DNA of 64,000 nucleotides, taken from positions 142,746,001 to 142,810,000 of the forward strand of contig NC_092588.1 of the NCBI RefSeq assembly GCF_047663525.1. The letters are read 5' to 3'. The notes beneath the pieces are model-generated. The model was not told the DNA's origin. It saw only the letters and a program-made list of their open reading frames with translations, and ran no database searches. Of the stretch, positions 40,726 through 52,011 are shown in pieces. The position numbers were made by a program, and so were the translations under genes. Position 1 is the first letter of the stretch. Each line of letters begins with the position of its first letter. This DNA is from Anas platyrhynchos (lineage: Eukaryota > Chordata > Aves > Anseriformes > Anatidae).

Positions 40726-43700
40726 TCACACCTGCACCATCTGGGGCATCTGTAGGCCTACCATGTACCTTGAGACCTTCAGCATCTCCAGGCACTGCCA
40801 ATGCTCACCTCTCACTTTTTCCCTCTACCCCTCACCACCCCAATGTGCCCTGCCTGCCCCACTGCATCCATACCCAGGGACTTCCCCAGGTCAGGCAAGG
40901 CAGAAAGGATGCTGAAATCTCTGCTGAGAGCTAGGCAACCACCCAGTGGTGGGGAAGCAGGCATACAGCTTGTCTCATTGCCCTGAGTATGTGCCAAAGG
41001 AAGCTTGACTACCTAGCGGGACACAGAGCTCTTCTGGGATTTGTGTCTGGGAGATCATTTTTGTCATGCAGGATTCACATCTCTATTTGTTCACAGATGA
41101 TGGTAGCAGTCACCTTCGAATGATGCACAGAGAACCAAGCACTGGATTTGTGGACTGCAAGCACAGAAAAGAGGAGCTGTGTAACCCTTTAACTTTCCAT
41201 TTACTGTACCTCCATAGGAACATCCTGGTGCCTCATATTTGTCCCCCCAATGCCTTTAAGACCCAGGCCAGAGCAGGTCTGTATGTCTTTCCCTTTGTCT
41301 TTGTAACACACCTGGGCAGAGCAGCAAGTGTATGGCAGGGATGACAGCAGTCTTGGAAACAGAAAGCCTGCTGGCTCTGCACTGAAGCTGTCACACATCT
41401 CTAACAGCAGGTTTCACTTTGTGACCAGCACCTACATGGGGGTCCCTGGAGGTAGGTGTCCCCAGGTGTTGGAGGCAGAGGGGAGGTGTAGAAATCTTAT
41501 CAAGAGGAATTTGTGCTCCTGGGTGCAGAGTCTCTCTTTGCATGCTCCACTGGCAGTTTGGATGAGATATCCTTCATATATGTGAGAATCTGAGTGCCTG
41601 CCTCACACGGAAACTCGCATTTAGACTCCCAGGTGTGGTATCCTGATATGACTCCTACTTGCGGGGACCTGCTGTCAGGAGGAGATACTCATCTAGCTCT
41701 GGACTGGCTCATGACCCTGGAGAAAAGCCCCAGGGTGCTGTGGAAACCAGGCTGCCCCTGCAGCCTGCTGCCATCCTATTTTTGTAGCTCAGATTTGGGG
41801 TGTCTTCAGTCCCAGCTCCTTCTGGGCATAATCTTAGGAAAAGCCCCAAAGGAATGTGCCTAGATGGTGCTCAAAGCACCCAGAAAATGCTCTGTAATAG
41901 CAGCTGTGGCATCCCAGGGGCACCTTTGTGTGTTCCTGTCTGTAAACAAGATGGGAAGCCATCAGATCTGGGCTTGACCAGTCTGTGCAGGCTGTTCTAC
42001 ATAAGAGAGCAGTGCATCTAAGGCCAAAGTCTGAGTCCTTTTCCTACCTGAATCAGACCACTCATTTGAACCTAGCCTTCTACCTCCCAGATATATTCTG
42101 CAACAATTAAACCCTGATGTGTGCCTCCACCTCTGCCCTCATCCCAGTGTCATCCAGTTACCTGCAGACAGATCCTCAAGAGAAAGACACCAAGTGATAG
42201 GCAAAGATTTTAGTCTGAACCTGAGAGATGTCCCATGGAGAGTGCTTCAGCAGCTGGTCTCAGGGTCTGTCACCAGCCTCTCCCTGGTGGTAGGAAAAAG
42301 GCTGGTGACAGCTTCCTCCTTCATCTTTTGGAGCTGGGTTGAACCTCAACTTGATAACTTGCTCCTACATGTGGAAAGAGAAGATATTTCTTGAAAGTTC
42401 CAAATCTACTGCCACAGGTGCGCATGAAACTTGTTGTCCTTGCTGGTCACTGTGGTCCCAACACACGGCACAAGTGCAGGTTTGCTCTTCACGAGTCTGC
42501 ACGAGCTCTCCCAGTGCCTTCTGGTGCCTTGCACAAAGGCAGGCATGACCTCTGCTTGAAGGAATTCCACCAGGCAGTGAGATGTCTAGCTGTTAGAAAA
42601 TCACCTGCAATTATTCACACCCTCAAAATTGCAGGAGCAAAATGAGACCCTGCTTTTCAAAATCAGGTCCATTATGTGTCTGCAAAGTATATAATCTCCA
42701 CATAATTCATCAACACCATTAATCTAAACTTCTATGTACTGAGCTCAATAGCGCATGTGTTTTCCATGTGTGTGTAATATCAAACAAACGTGTATTTAAC
42801 TTGTCAGAATATAATCAACTTCCATTAATTACTTCAGTATGAAGTCTCCAGTACCAATGGTTCTTCATATAATCACTCAAAAAGCTTTTATTGGGGAGCT
42901 AAACAGCTCAATAACACTAATTAATTGTGTTTCTTGGACAACTGAGATTGTATAAGTGGAAAGGTGGTTTTGGTACATTTCCCACTACATTGATTTTCAC
43001 ATTTCTGGAACGCATTTCCCCATAATAGTCATTAGTGCACAGAGAAAAGAGTTGGAAAGGTGCGGTAGAAGCACGGCATTCCTGAAATATGATTTGAGAT
43101 TTGTACTGGATCTGCACTGTTTGCCAGAAATTCAAACTCTGGCAAATAACTTAGCCTTTCTAGGCTGTTTGCCCAATAGGCTGAGTGAAAAAAAACAGCA
43201 AACCTAAAAATCTGCCAATATTTATGTACCAGTGTGTGATTCAATTGTTTTATTGCAGAGTGAAAGTGACATAAGAGAGAGAGGGAGAGGAGGACGGAAA
43301 CTCTGTGAGACCGGAGGAAAAATATGAAGCATTTGAATGTTAGTGTTAAAGAATTTTAAGACCTTTAATTAAACCACCCCAAAACTCACAAGCTCCACAA
43401 AACTGAGAAAGAAAGAGAAAAAAGAAAAACCAATTGCTCTCCTGGGGCTTTCAGGGCTTTACTTCTACACATATTTTTCTAATTCCACATAGAGGAACAA
43501 AGAATGTGCTTTTCCCACCTGAGAAGTGTTGTTTGGTGATTCATGAAGCTTTCTCCCTTGTCTGAAGCGGAGATTTCTCAGTTACGTACCCCAGGGCTGC
43601 TCTGCTCCAGAGCGGAAGAGGTGGTGGGGAGGGCATGAGGCCCATGGAGCATTTTGGATCACCAGGATATTACTTAGTGTCTTGTGTGTGTATTTATGTA

Positions 43701-44489
43701 TTGGGAGTAAATGAATTGTTGTACCCAATGGCATGCAAAAGTAACTAAAAAGCCACTCTTGGCTGGATCACGAATGCTACTTGTGGGTTTGGATCTGTGT
43801 TTCAAGGCTCCATTTGGTGTTGGTTTTTATGTTTTCAGGCCCTCCATGGAGCTCCAGTGTTATCTCATAGTCATCATCTTTTTGTCCACACAAATACTTA
43901 GCAGCACTCAAAATACAAATCTTACCCATGTGTTCATAGCTTTTTTCCTTTGAAACCTTTCCCTCCCCACCCCATCATCATAAAATGCAGCCTCCACTCA
44001 ATGGAAAAATACAGCACAGTCAGCACAGTTGGTGTTTTGGTAAATTAAGATCTACCTGTGCTTAAATCCTGAGGGAATGGCTTATTCTTGATTAGTAGTA
44101 ATCACTTAATGTGACGTTATGTCCTATAGAACCAGGCTCTGTAAAAGCTAACCTAACCCTGAAAAGCTTTCATCTTCAAAGTGGCAAGGACTGATTGGGA
44201 AGCATGAGGAGTGAGGGAGAAAAAGTTGCAAGTAAATGTACCGTGATGGCTTAGGTCTTCACATTTTCCCTTGATCTATAAGGCAGAGATGATTCAGACC
44301 TGTAGTTAACTGAGGAATGAAGCCACCACTTTAATTCAGTAGCGCTAAGAAATCAACTAAATAATTATTAATAATGATTAACAGGAACTGGAATATCCAG
44401 TGTTGCTTTTGCTGACAATTTGAAAAACAGGTGGCCCAGCAGTTCTAAGAAATAATAGAGAAAAAACTTGTCTTTACAAACTCCCAGGC

Positions 44490-44543
44490 TGTAATTTCTT
44501 CAAAGACTGTAATTTCTTCAAAGACTGTAATTTCTTCAAAGAC
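44490..44543. repeat. Perfect 18-bp tandem repeat, three copies
   Basis: The unit TGTAATTTCTTCAAAGAC occurs three times with no mismatch, followed by a partial degenerate continuation (GGTCC). As 18 is a multiple of three, the minus strand reads as repeated Phe-Glu-Glu-Ile-Thr-Val, but the surrounding frame is only 75 codons and shows no sign of being coding. Perfect identity suggests a recent duplication. Confidence 0.97.
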
Positions 44544-45284
44544 GGTCCTCTCAAAATCCATTTGATAAAAAGTTGGTGCCAAGAGACAAACACCAGTATC
44601 AGTATAATGTGTTGTTCCTGTGAGGACCTCATGAGACATTTCTGCCATTTCTATACATAAGTATGTTTTCACAAGTCAGTTTTTGCAACTCTTGTTAGAG
44701 GAGCAGAATCTTAATCTAAGAAAATGGATGTTGGCCTAAAAAAATATAGACCTACACTCACTGATAGACTCACTGAAATATTGACAATCATAGTCAGAGT
44801 CTCTTTAATCTCTGGCACAAGGTGGAGATGGAGCAAGGAATAAACATTCTGTCGCTAACAGATTGTGTGCAGTGTTGGTCAGATCTTTCAAGTCTAGGAC
44901 ATCTGACTCCTAGTGAGCAGGAGTTCAGTTTAATAATCAACGTTCTTTAGCAATATCTGTTTTATTCCTTTTTCCTACCTTGAGAGCCAAGGCCTATTTC
45001 TATCATGCTACACTTGGATCCGTTTCACGTTTCATCGTCCTCCTGAATGTTTCTGACCACTTATGAGAGTCCTTTGCATCAAGAATAGCTCAGCCTTCGG
45101 CACAGACTAACAGTCAGATTGTCAGTCTTTGCAGCGAACACCTTGTGAATCATGTAGTTGGCAAAGAAAGGGGATTGTATTTGCTCTAGTCACTGGATCT
45201 GATACAATGGTAATAAAATTCTCGTCTCTTTTGTATCAAAAGTGATTATGTATCTCTTTGGATAATGGAATTGCCCGTGCTTGG

Positions 45285-45322
45285 AAAAAAAAAAAAGAAA
45301 AAGAAGAAAAAGAAAAAAAAAG
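45285..45322. repeat. A-rich purine tract
   Basis: An uninterrupted run of A with scattered G (AAGAAGAAAAAG-type). Low complexity only. Confidence 0.9.
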
Positions 45323-46554
45323 TCTTATCATACTGAATATATGCAAGACTCTTAGACTCTGATTTTACTTCCCTCTTTCTATTTCTGGCTCAATCTCCAT
45401 CTTTGTACAACGTTTGACTTTGCCTCCTACTCCCGCCTCCCCATTTCCCTATCCACTCATTTCTTTCTGCAGTAAGCTGCTCATACCTAGGAACATATTC
45501 AAAGTGTCCCTTTGAGTTAATATACCAAGCCTTTTCATACCCAGCAGAGTCTTACTTCTGAATGATCCATCTTGTCACATGAGGAACATTCCTGATGTTT
45601 TTTAAATATCCTGCTGGCCAGTGTGCTTTCGTGGAGTGGCTCTGGGGATTCTCCTGCAGCAGTTTCCTTGGCTTTGTGGTGCGCAGTGTGATTGCCGACT
45701 TGGACTACAGGCATTTGTTTTCCTGTTAGTTAGCGGCATTGACCGCAAACCAGTCTGTCAAAAAGGGTGTCAGTTACCATGTTCAGCAACTCCTTTTGAA
45801 GCTCGAGGCAAACTGTGAAATAATTTCTTCCCCTGTTGGCGTCTTTTGTGAAACTAGAATTTCTCAGCAATCACCAGAGGCTCTGGAGCAAGTGTTATTT
45901 GAAGCAGCTTATAGGATCTATTCCTGTGTTTTTCTTTGTGGTCTGCCTGCCTGTGTTAGACTTCAGAACACAGTGAAAATGTTCAGTCTCCCATGACACT
46001 GAATAGGGGGAATATAGGCTAGTACTGCAATGCAGCCTTCAGAAAGCTCAGTGCAAGAACTCCAGGTTCTGCTCAAAACAAACATACCTTCTGGAGGGTT
46101 TCTGCCCAAGTATTTTCTATGGAGGCCAAAAACACTTACAGAGCTCAGAGATCCTTCAGGAGTCATTCCATTGCACCTAACTGGAAATTTCCTAGCTTTC
46201 TTCTTCTGGCAATTTTAACTTTCATGTTAAATGTACATCCCTCTCTGTCAGCTTCCATGTTTTTCAAGTCTGTTGTCTTCCATCTGGGAGCCACCTTTGT
46301 CCTTTATGTTAGGTTCTGAAAGGCTGGGAAAGTTAAACAGCCTCCGATGGATGGCTGCCCGGTCTCCTCTGCTGGCTGGCTGGTGGGATCAGAACTCGCT
46401 GTCCTTCCCCTCCACTCTTACGCCTGGAATGTAAACATACCTCCTAAAAACAGAGGGATAAACCAGCTGCTATTCACTCTTTTAACCATCTATTGAGCAA
46501 CAGACTTCCATGCCATGTTTATAAGGCAGGCTGCTGAAATGGAAGATAAGGGTG

Positions 46555-47330
46555 GAGAGACGACCTCAAGAGGCCAACCTGCCCCCAAGTAGGATCAATT
46601 ACACCTATTTAACTCCTGATTAATATGTCTCTAACTTGTTCTTAAAAAAATCTTCAGTGATGGAAAGTCTACCACCCACGCAGGCAATGTATTCCAGTGC
46701 TTCTCCATCTAATCCCTCTTCTGTTGGCATGTCCTACCCAGTAACTTACTGTCTCCTTTGCTGCAATTAAAGCCCATTATCACTCAGCTGTGATGTGGTT
46801 CAAAGAACAGATTATCCCCTTCATATTTCTGCTGGCCACATATATTTGAAGATTGTTATCTTCCCTATGCTTAATAACCCAAGATCAATCAGTTTTCCCT
46901 CCCAGATCATGCTTATTCTTCATCTCATGAGTGTGGGCCCCTCCAGTTGGTTCATACCTCCTTTAAGTGCAATGCTCAACACATTTCAGTACAACCTCAA
47001 AAGAACTCTGCAGAGCCGAAGAATTAACTTACATGTCTTATATACCTAAACAATGCAACCCAGTGTGATTTTTTTTCTTTTTTATTTTTTTTCTTTTCTT
47101 TTTTTTTTTTTTTTGGAACAACAGGTTGGTTTTGGATCATGTTCAATTTGTATTCAGCTGTAATTTGTCCTGAAAAACACTGCTCTGTGCAGTTCATCAA
47201 TATTTTCCACAGGCCCTTCCAATACTGTTCATTAATTTTGTTATTTTTCAGGCCATGCCTTCATTATGTCAAGATGATTTTGATAACCCTGACCTCTGAT
47301 GTACTTGCAAGAAACACTAAGCTGAGAACA
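46555..47330 (-). mobile_element. Ancient CR1/L3-type LINE, antisense, first part
   Basis: Read on the plus strand this is the complement of an old CR1-clade LINE. Diagnostic pieces in the expected order are CTTCAGTGATGGAAAGTC (about 46656), TATTCCAGTGCTTCTCC (about 46690), TTGCTGCAATTAAAGCCCA (about 46760), the CAGAGCCGAAGAATTAACTT block (about 47013-47032) and GTCAAGATGATTTTGATAAC (about 47268). These match blocks of the family known from turtle, crocodile and mammal (L3) copies, covering the 3' untranslated region and the end of the reverse-transcriptase ORF. A T-rich expansion at 47069-47114 interrupts it. Divergence is high, so the insertion is far older than the CR1 tails at 26-35 kb. 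The element resumes at about 48.54 kb. Confidence 0.72.
47069..47114. repeat. T-rich tract
   Basis: Poly-T with scattered C and A inside the old LINE relic. The L3/CR1 complement has a short T run at the equivalent place, so this is probably an expansion of that run rather than the tail of a separate element. Confidence 0.85.
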
Positions 47331-47503
47331 AAAATGTAACAACATTCTGCATTGCAACAGCTCTACTTGAACAGCTCTACTTGACCACCATGGCAAAAAG
47401 CAGTGGCAGAGGGAGCATGCCCTGGCAATAGCAGCCAGAGGTCTTAGCAGGGCTATATGCCCCCTATGAACTGGTTTTATAAAACTAATAGCATATATCC
47501 TGC

Positions 47504-48540
47504 TGTATTGGGTTTACATGGCCAAGTTTTGCTAGAAGAGTGCTGCAGGGGTGGCCTCAGTGAGCAGAGCCTAGCAGCTGCCCCATGTTAGATCAGTGCC
47601 TGCTACAGCAGGCTCCAAAAGGGACCTGCTGCTGGCCAAAGCTGAGCCAGTGAGTGACAATGGTTGGGCCTCTGGGAGAGCAGATTGAAGAACGGTGAAA
47701 AAAAAAACAACTGCTGTGCCATAGCAGGTGGGAGAGAGAGGAGTAAGAACCAGCCCTGCAGCCCCCAAGGTGAGTGCAGCAGGAGGGCAGGAGGTGCTCC
47801 AGGCACTCAGCAGCAGTTCCCCTGCGGCCTGTGGAGAGGCCCCTGGTGGAGCAGGCTGTCCCCCTGCAGCCCATGGGTCCCACATGGAGCAGATCTCCAC
47901 GCTGCAGCCCCCCCATGGGTGGAGGAGCCCCCGGTGGAGCAGGTGGATGTGGCCTGGAGGAGGCTGCGGCCCATGGAGAGCCCCCGCAGGAGCAGGGGGT
48001 CTGGGGGGAGCTGCCACCCACCCGTGGGGGACCCGTGCTGGAGCAGTTTGCTCCTGGGGGATGGACCCCATGGGACGGAGCTGTGTGGGAGCAGTTTTTG
48101 AGGAGCTGCTGCCTATGGACAGCTCCTGCAGGCTCAGTTCGGGAAGGACGGCATCCCATGGGAGGGACCCCACGGGGAGCAGGGACCATGAAGGAGCAGC
48201 AGAAGCAAAGCGTCAGGGACTGACCGCAGCCCCCATTCCCTGTTCCCCTGTACCACTCACTGGGAAGAGGGAGAAGAGGATGGATGGAGAGAAGGATCTT
48301 TTAGTTTGTTTTTAGTTTCTCACTGTTCTTATCAGTTACTAATATGCAAAAAAATATATACTAATCTCCCTACTTTGAGTCTGTTTTGCCTGTGATGGTA
48401 CCTGGTGAGTGATCTCCCTGTCCTTATCTCAACCCTTGAGACAATGCCAATTTTTCATTGCATTTTCTTTCTGTTTTCCTTTGAAGCAAGCAAGCGTAGA
48501 GTTTAGATGCCCATCAGTGGCACCACACCTGCGGCTGAGG
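47504..48540 (+). mobile_element. Solo LTR of an avian endogenous retrovirus (TguLTR5-like)
   Basis: The element opens with TGTATTGGGTTTACATGG and runs through a GC-rich body of repeated 'GGAGCAG...CCCATGGG' units. It then has CTGACCGCAGCCCCCATTCC (about 48219), GAGTCTGTTTTGCCTGTGATGG (about 48377) and GGTGAGTGATCTCCCTGTCC. That order matches my recollection of bird retroviral LTRs of the TguLTR5 kind. There is no internal gag, pol or env and no second LTR, so it is a solo LTR left by recombination or an incomplete copy. The last 100 bp are decayed and the right end is approximate; no target-site duplication could be fixed. It sits inside the older antisense CR1/L3 LINE, so it is the younger insertion. 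Long frames on both strands here (about 195-200 codons) come from its GC-rich repeats and are not genes. Confidence 0.82.
47800..48190 (+). repeat. Degenerate minisatellite inside the LTR
   Basis: Repeating blocks of roughly 50-70 bp, each with a GGAGCAG core and a CCCATGG or CCCGTGG motif, occur through the LTR body. Unit length and spacing vary. This internal repeat is a known trait of the LTR family as I recall it, and its copy number often differs between copies. Confidence 0.7.
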
Positions 48541-49060
48541 AACCTCTGCTTTATTCCACTAGCCAAGCTACCACTGAAAATATAGAACAAAACCAATCAA
48601 GGACAGACCTCTGTGGAAGTCTTCATTTTAATTTCATTGATCTATACTTCATTCTATATATTCATTGATCATTCACTGATCATTCAGTGATTCATATACT
48701 TCATTCTATACATGCATTGATCTATACTTTGTTTTCATTTTTCTATACTTCATATTCATTTTGACCATGAATTCCTAATAACCTCTATGAGTTTTCAACT
48801 TGTTTTATACACTCACAATGGTAATTTCAGCTGCATGATATTTCCTCCACTTATTTATGAAAATATCATGTAAGACAGTGCCAAAAGCCAGCTAGAGACA
48901 GGGTGGTTGTTTGGTCTACTGTGACTCTTCCATCCACATAGTTTGACAAAGGAGGAAATTAAGATGATTTGATGCGATTTGCTTATGAGAAGCCCATGAT
49001 GACTGTTATTTTTATCACTTTGCTGTCCTCTAGGTGCTTACGCACCACTTGGCTGGATGT
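48541..49060 (-). mobile_element. Ancient CR1/L3-type LINE, antisense, second part
   Basis: This continues the antisense LINE after the LTR. Plus-strand blocks in the right order are CTACCACTGAAAATATAGAAC then GACAGACCTCTGTGGA (about 48570-48617), ATCATGTAAGACAGTGCCAAAAGCC (about 48866), TTGACAAAGGAGGAAATTAAGATGATTTGATGCGATTTG (about 48942-48980) and CATGATGACTGTTA then TGTCCTCTAGGTGCTTACG (about 48995-49042). These match the complement of the reverse-transcriptase region of L3/CR1 elements. A local expansion of CATTGATCTATACTTCATTC-like units (about 48637-48740) has been inserted. With the first part, this is one element split by the LTR. Confidence 0.72.
48637..48765. repeat. Imperfect tandem repeat within the LINE relic
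   Basis: Alternating blocks of CATTGATCTATACTT, TTCATTCTATA and TTCATTGATCATTC recur several times with small differences. The old LINE consensus, as I recall it, has no such array, so it grew locally after insertion. Confidence 0.75.
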
Positions 49061-51251
49061 TCCTGCAGTTTCTTGAGACAGCAGCCAACTCTCTGGACTT
49101 CCCCAGTTTGTTCCATATGCAGATAGACAGAACATGTTTTGGAGAGACAGTAGGAACTTTTGTACAGTGCAGCTGCTCTCTAAAATGGGTCTGCCTACAT
49201 GACCTATAGAATTGAGAGAGGCTATCTGTAACTGCATTGCAGAGGAGGTGTGAACAGATCCTGGTTGCAGGTGAGCCTTAAGGATTTTTTTCTGGTGGTT
49301 TCCTGGTTGATCTTCAAGGACTGAAGAAGTAGGTGAAACACAGATGAAGGGAACTTGGCTGCATCTTAGAGCACTTTGCTCTTCTGTCTGGGTTGGTGTA
49401 GCAGTGCCTCAGGCTAGAGTGATGCTGAATCACCAGCACCCAGGGCTCTGTCTGTCCCTGAACTACAGCCTCTCTGAAATACGTGACCTACCTGAGCAAT
49501 GAGAGCCAGCAGAGCAAACTACTGATATCAAAGCTCCATTGGTTTTGATAAAAGAATTCAGCCTAGGGGCTGTGACATTTAAGACTTCACAGACAAAAAA
49601 GCAACAAGTCCTCCCCATTCTACATAGGACTGTTTTTCTTTTAATTCTCACAAAACAGGTTTAAAAAAATTACACTTGGCATTTGGCTTCCATGCTACCA
49701 TTTTGTTGCTGTTGAGGGAATGGAGCAAGAAGTAGCTAAGTATTAGTTTACATAGTAATGTTTCTACATGCCTGTATTTAATTTCCAGTTGTAAATCTAG
49801 GCTCCACCAAATCCCACTCTCATGCTGGTACATGCCCTTGTGAAACAGATACAGGGAGTATTTCATCTTATAAATTGGGTATAGAGTTCCCACCTCAGCT
49901 GCCCATTAGGAAATTTAAAAAGTTTGCAACATTTTTGTATTTTTGTTCCTGAAAGGGAATCTGATTGATGCTTCTTAAAAGATGCTTAATATCAACTGCA
50001 CTACATAAAGAAGTATTTATAGTTGTTTGCATAGTAAACACTTTTGTTGCAAATAGCCTTGTTTGAGATAGCACTTACAGAAATGTGTTTTTCTAGGATC
50101 AAAAATCCTAGATCAAAGGAAAGCTTTTATTAAGAATGTGAGGGAGGGTGAGTAAATACAACTTATAACTATATAACACTTCACACTTCAAAGTGACAAA
50201 AGCACCACTTTCCAGTTGGAATCCCCTCCGATTCGGCCCTGGGCATCACATGCTTGTGACAGCCTGGGCAGGCTGCTCCCAGGAAGACCCTTCTGCTGCC
50301 CAACTACAGGTGTCCTGTTCAGCAGACATCAGCTTCAGAAATGTAGTCAGGGGCTTGAGGGACTGGAAGAGGCTGAGATTTTGTTTGCTGTACATCTTGA
50401 AATGTGGAGAGTCACTGCTATATTTGTTTGTGTTTGTTTGTTTCCATATTTTTACATTTCACTGCTAGTGAAATGCTGTGGCAAATCTTAGACAATTTAG
50501 AGTTTTGTGGTTACCTTTACAATGTTCAATGCCAGCTGAGAAATGCAGTTATTATTGCTATTATTCTCTTTTTTAGAGATGGGGATATCATCTTTAGTCG
50601 GACATCTCTACTTTCTCTTACTTTCTTTGTTATTTGCAAACAACAGGCATAAACGTGCATCACACAGTTTCAACCATCACCACACCAGATACCTCTCATC
50701 CAAGGATGAGGAGTACTAGTAAATGCTGTCCCTACCAGCTGTCTTCATTTTCTGGTCACAGCAAATTCTCTTAATTAGCCCAAACAACAGGAAAAGTCTC
50801 ATGGTTTCCCTAAAGTAGTATTTTTCTGAAGGCAGCAAGATACAGACACAAGCGTGTCCTTCAGCAAAAGCAGCATTGTGCTTGCTGAAACGATTCAGCA
50901 CCAAAACTAGTACTCTCAAAACAGTACCTGAAAGTAGACTCAGATATCCACAGATCGCCATGTAAAACTGCTTTGATTTTCTGTACGCTGAGCATTAAAA
51001 GCCCTTCCATGCCACTCTGGGGTGCTTTATTTTTCTATCGCGTGGAAATTTTTGAGCTGTCAAAACTTTCTTGTTTTAAACTGTATTGGAAAGTGTAAAC
51101 ATATAAACAAATGAGTATGAAGAACCAAAAAATACACTTAAAAAAAGTCAGTAAACATAATATGGTGACCTCAATATTTTGATACATTTCAGTGATTTCT
51201 ATTTGGCTTTGATTTCAACCTTTCTTACTATAATAATATTACATTGCAAGG

Positions 51252-51282
51252 AAAAAAAAAAAAAAAGGAAAAAAAAAAAAAA
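51252..51282. repeat. Poly-A tract
   Basis: Two runs of A (15 and 14) separated by GG. Possibly a retroposon tail, but no body is recognisable on either side. Confidence 0.9.
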
Positions 51283-51957
51283 CAGAAAACTGGATTTTTT
51301 TTTTCTTAAAAAATATTTAAAAACTGAGCTTTGATAATCTCCAAGCTTTCTTAAAAGAAATTCAAAGTTAAATGAATTAGTTGCATTCCACAAAAATAAA
51401 TAAATAAATAATCTATTTTGCTGACCTGGCATTTAATTTGCAAAAGTCTAGCTGAAACGATGCTGACCACTTTTGATGTCTACACTGGTTGCTGTTGAGT
51501 ATTTGAAATTTTTAATATCTGGCCACATGTTTTGTGGCCATTTCTAACCAAAGTTAGATTCGTATTTTAACTGCTGCCCAAAGCATTTAGCTGTCCAGAT
51601 CAGTGATATACCCCTCTACATGCCTCCTGCTGAATAAGCTGGCTTCATTTATCTTTGCATGTGGACTTATCAAACATAAATAGAAAAGGTACTGTTGAAG
51701 GGGAACCCATCTGTGCAGTGTAGCGGGGGCAATGAAGGTCCCAGCATGGTGTCTATAGATCTGCTGTCCTCTCCCACGATGCCAGCACAGAGTGCAGTTG
51801 TCTTTTGCTGCATGACTTATGCATTTCTTCTCAATGTAATGAGCTGAGACCATGGGTCTCAGATCTAGCTGACAATTTCTTAAAAGGGCATGAAAAAGGA
51901 ACATAAAACTCTTTAGAGTGAAGATGACCATCCTCACACCAGATGAATGAGATGAGA

Positions 51958-52011
51958 AATGAGAAAGATGACCATGAAGAAAAGAATGAGAAAGAAGACC
52001 ATGAGAAAGAT
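51958..52011. repeat. Imperfect 27-bp tandem duplication, purine-rich
   Basis: Two adjacent copies of AATGAGAAAGATGACCATGA plus seven bases, differing at only a few positions. A and G dominate one strand. No coding frame of note. Confidence 0.7.

Larger units (their letters stand above)
38501..46554. other. Non-coding stretch, no gene recognised
   Basis: No supported exon. The listed features are a MIR-like fragment (40.66 kb), an 18-bp tandem triplication (44.49 kb) and a purine tract (45.29 kb). Open frames are short, the longest about 112 codons. Confidence 0.5.

Noticed and set aside
47571..48315. Overlapping open frames of about 145-200 codons on both strands
   Set aside because: They lie wholly inside the GC-rich LTR repeat array; both strands are open because of base composition, and none has a domain.
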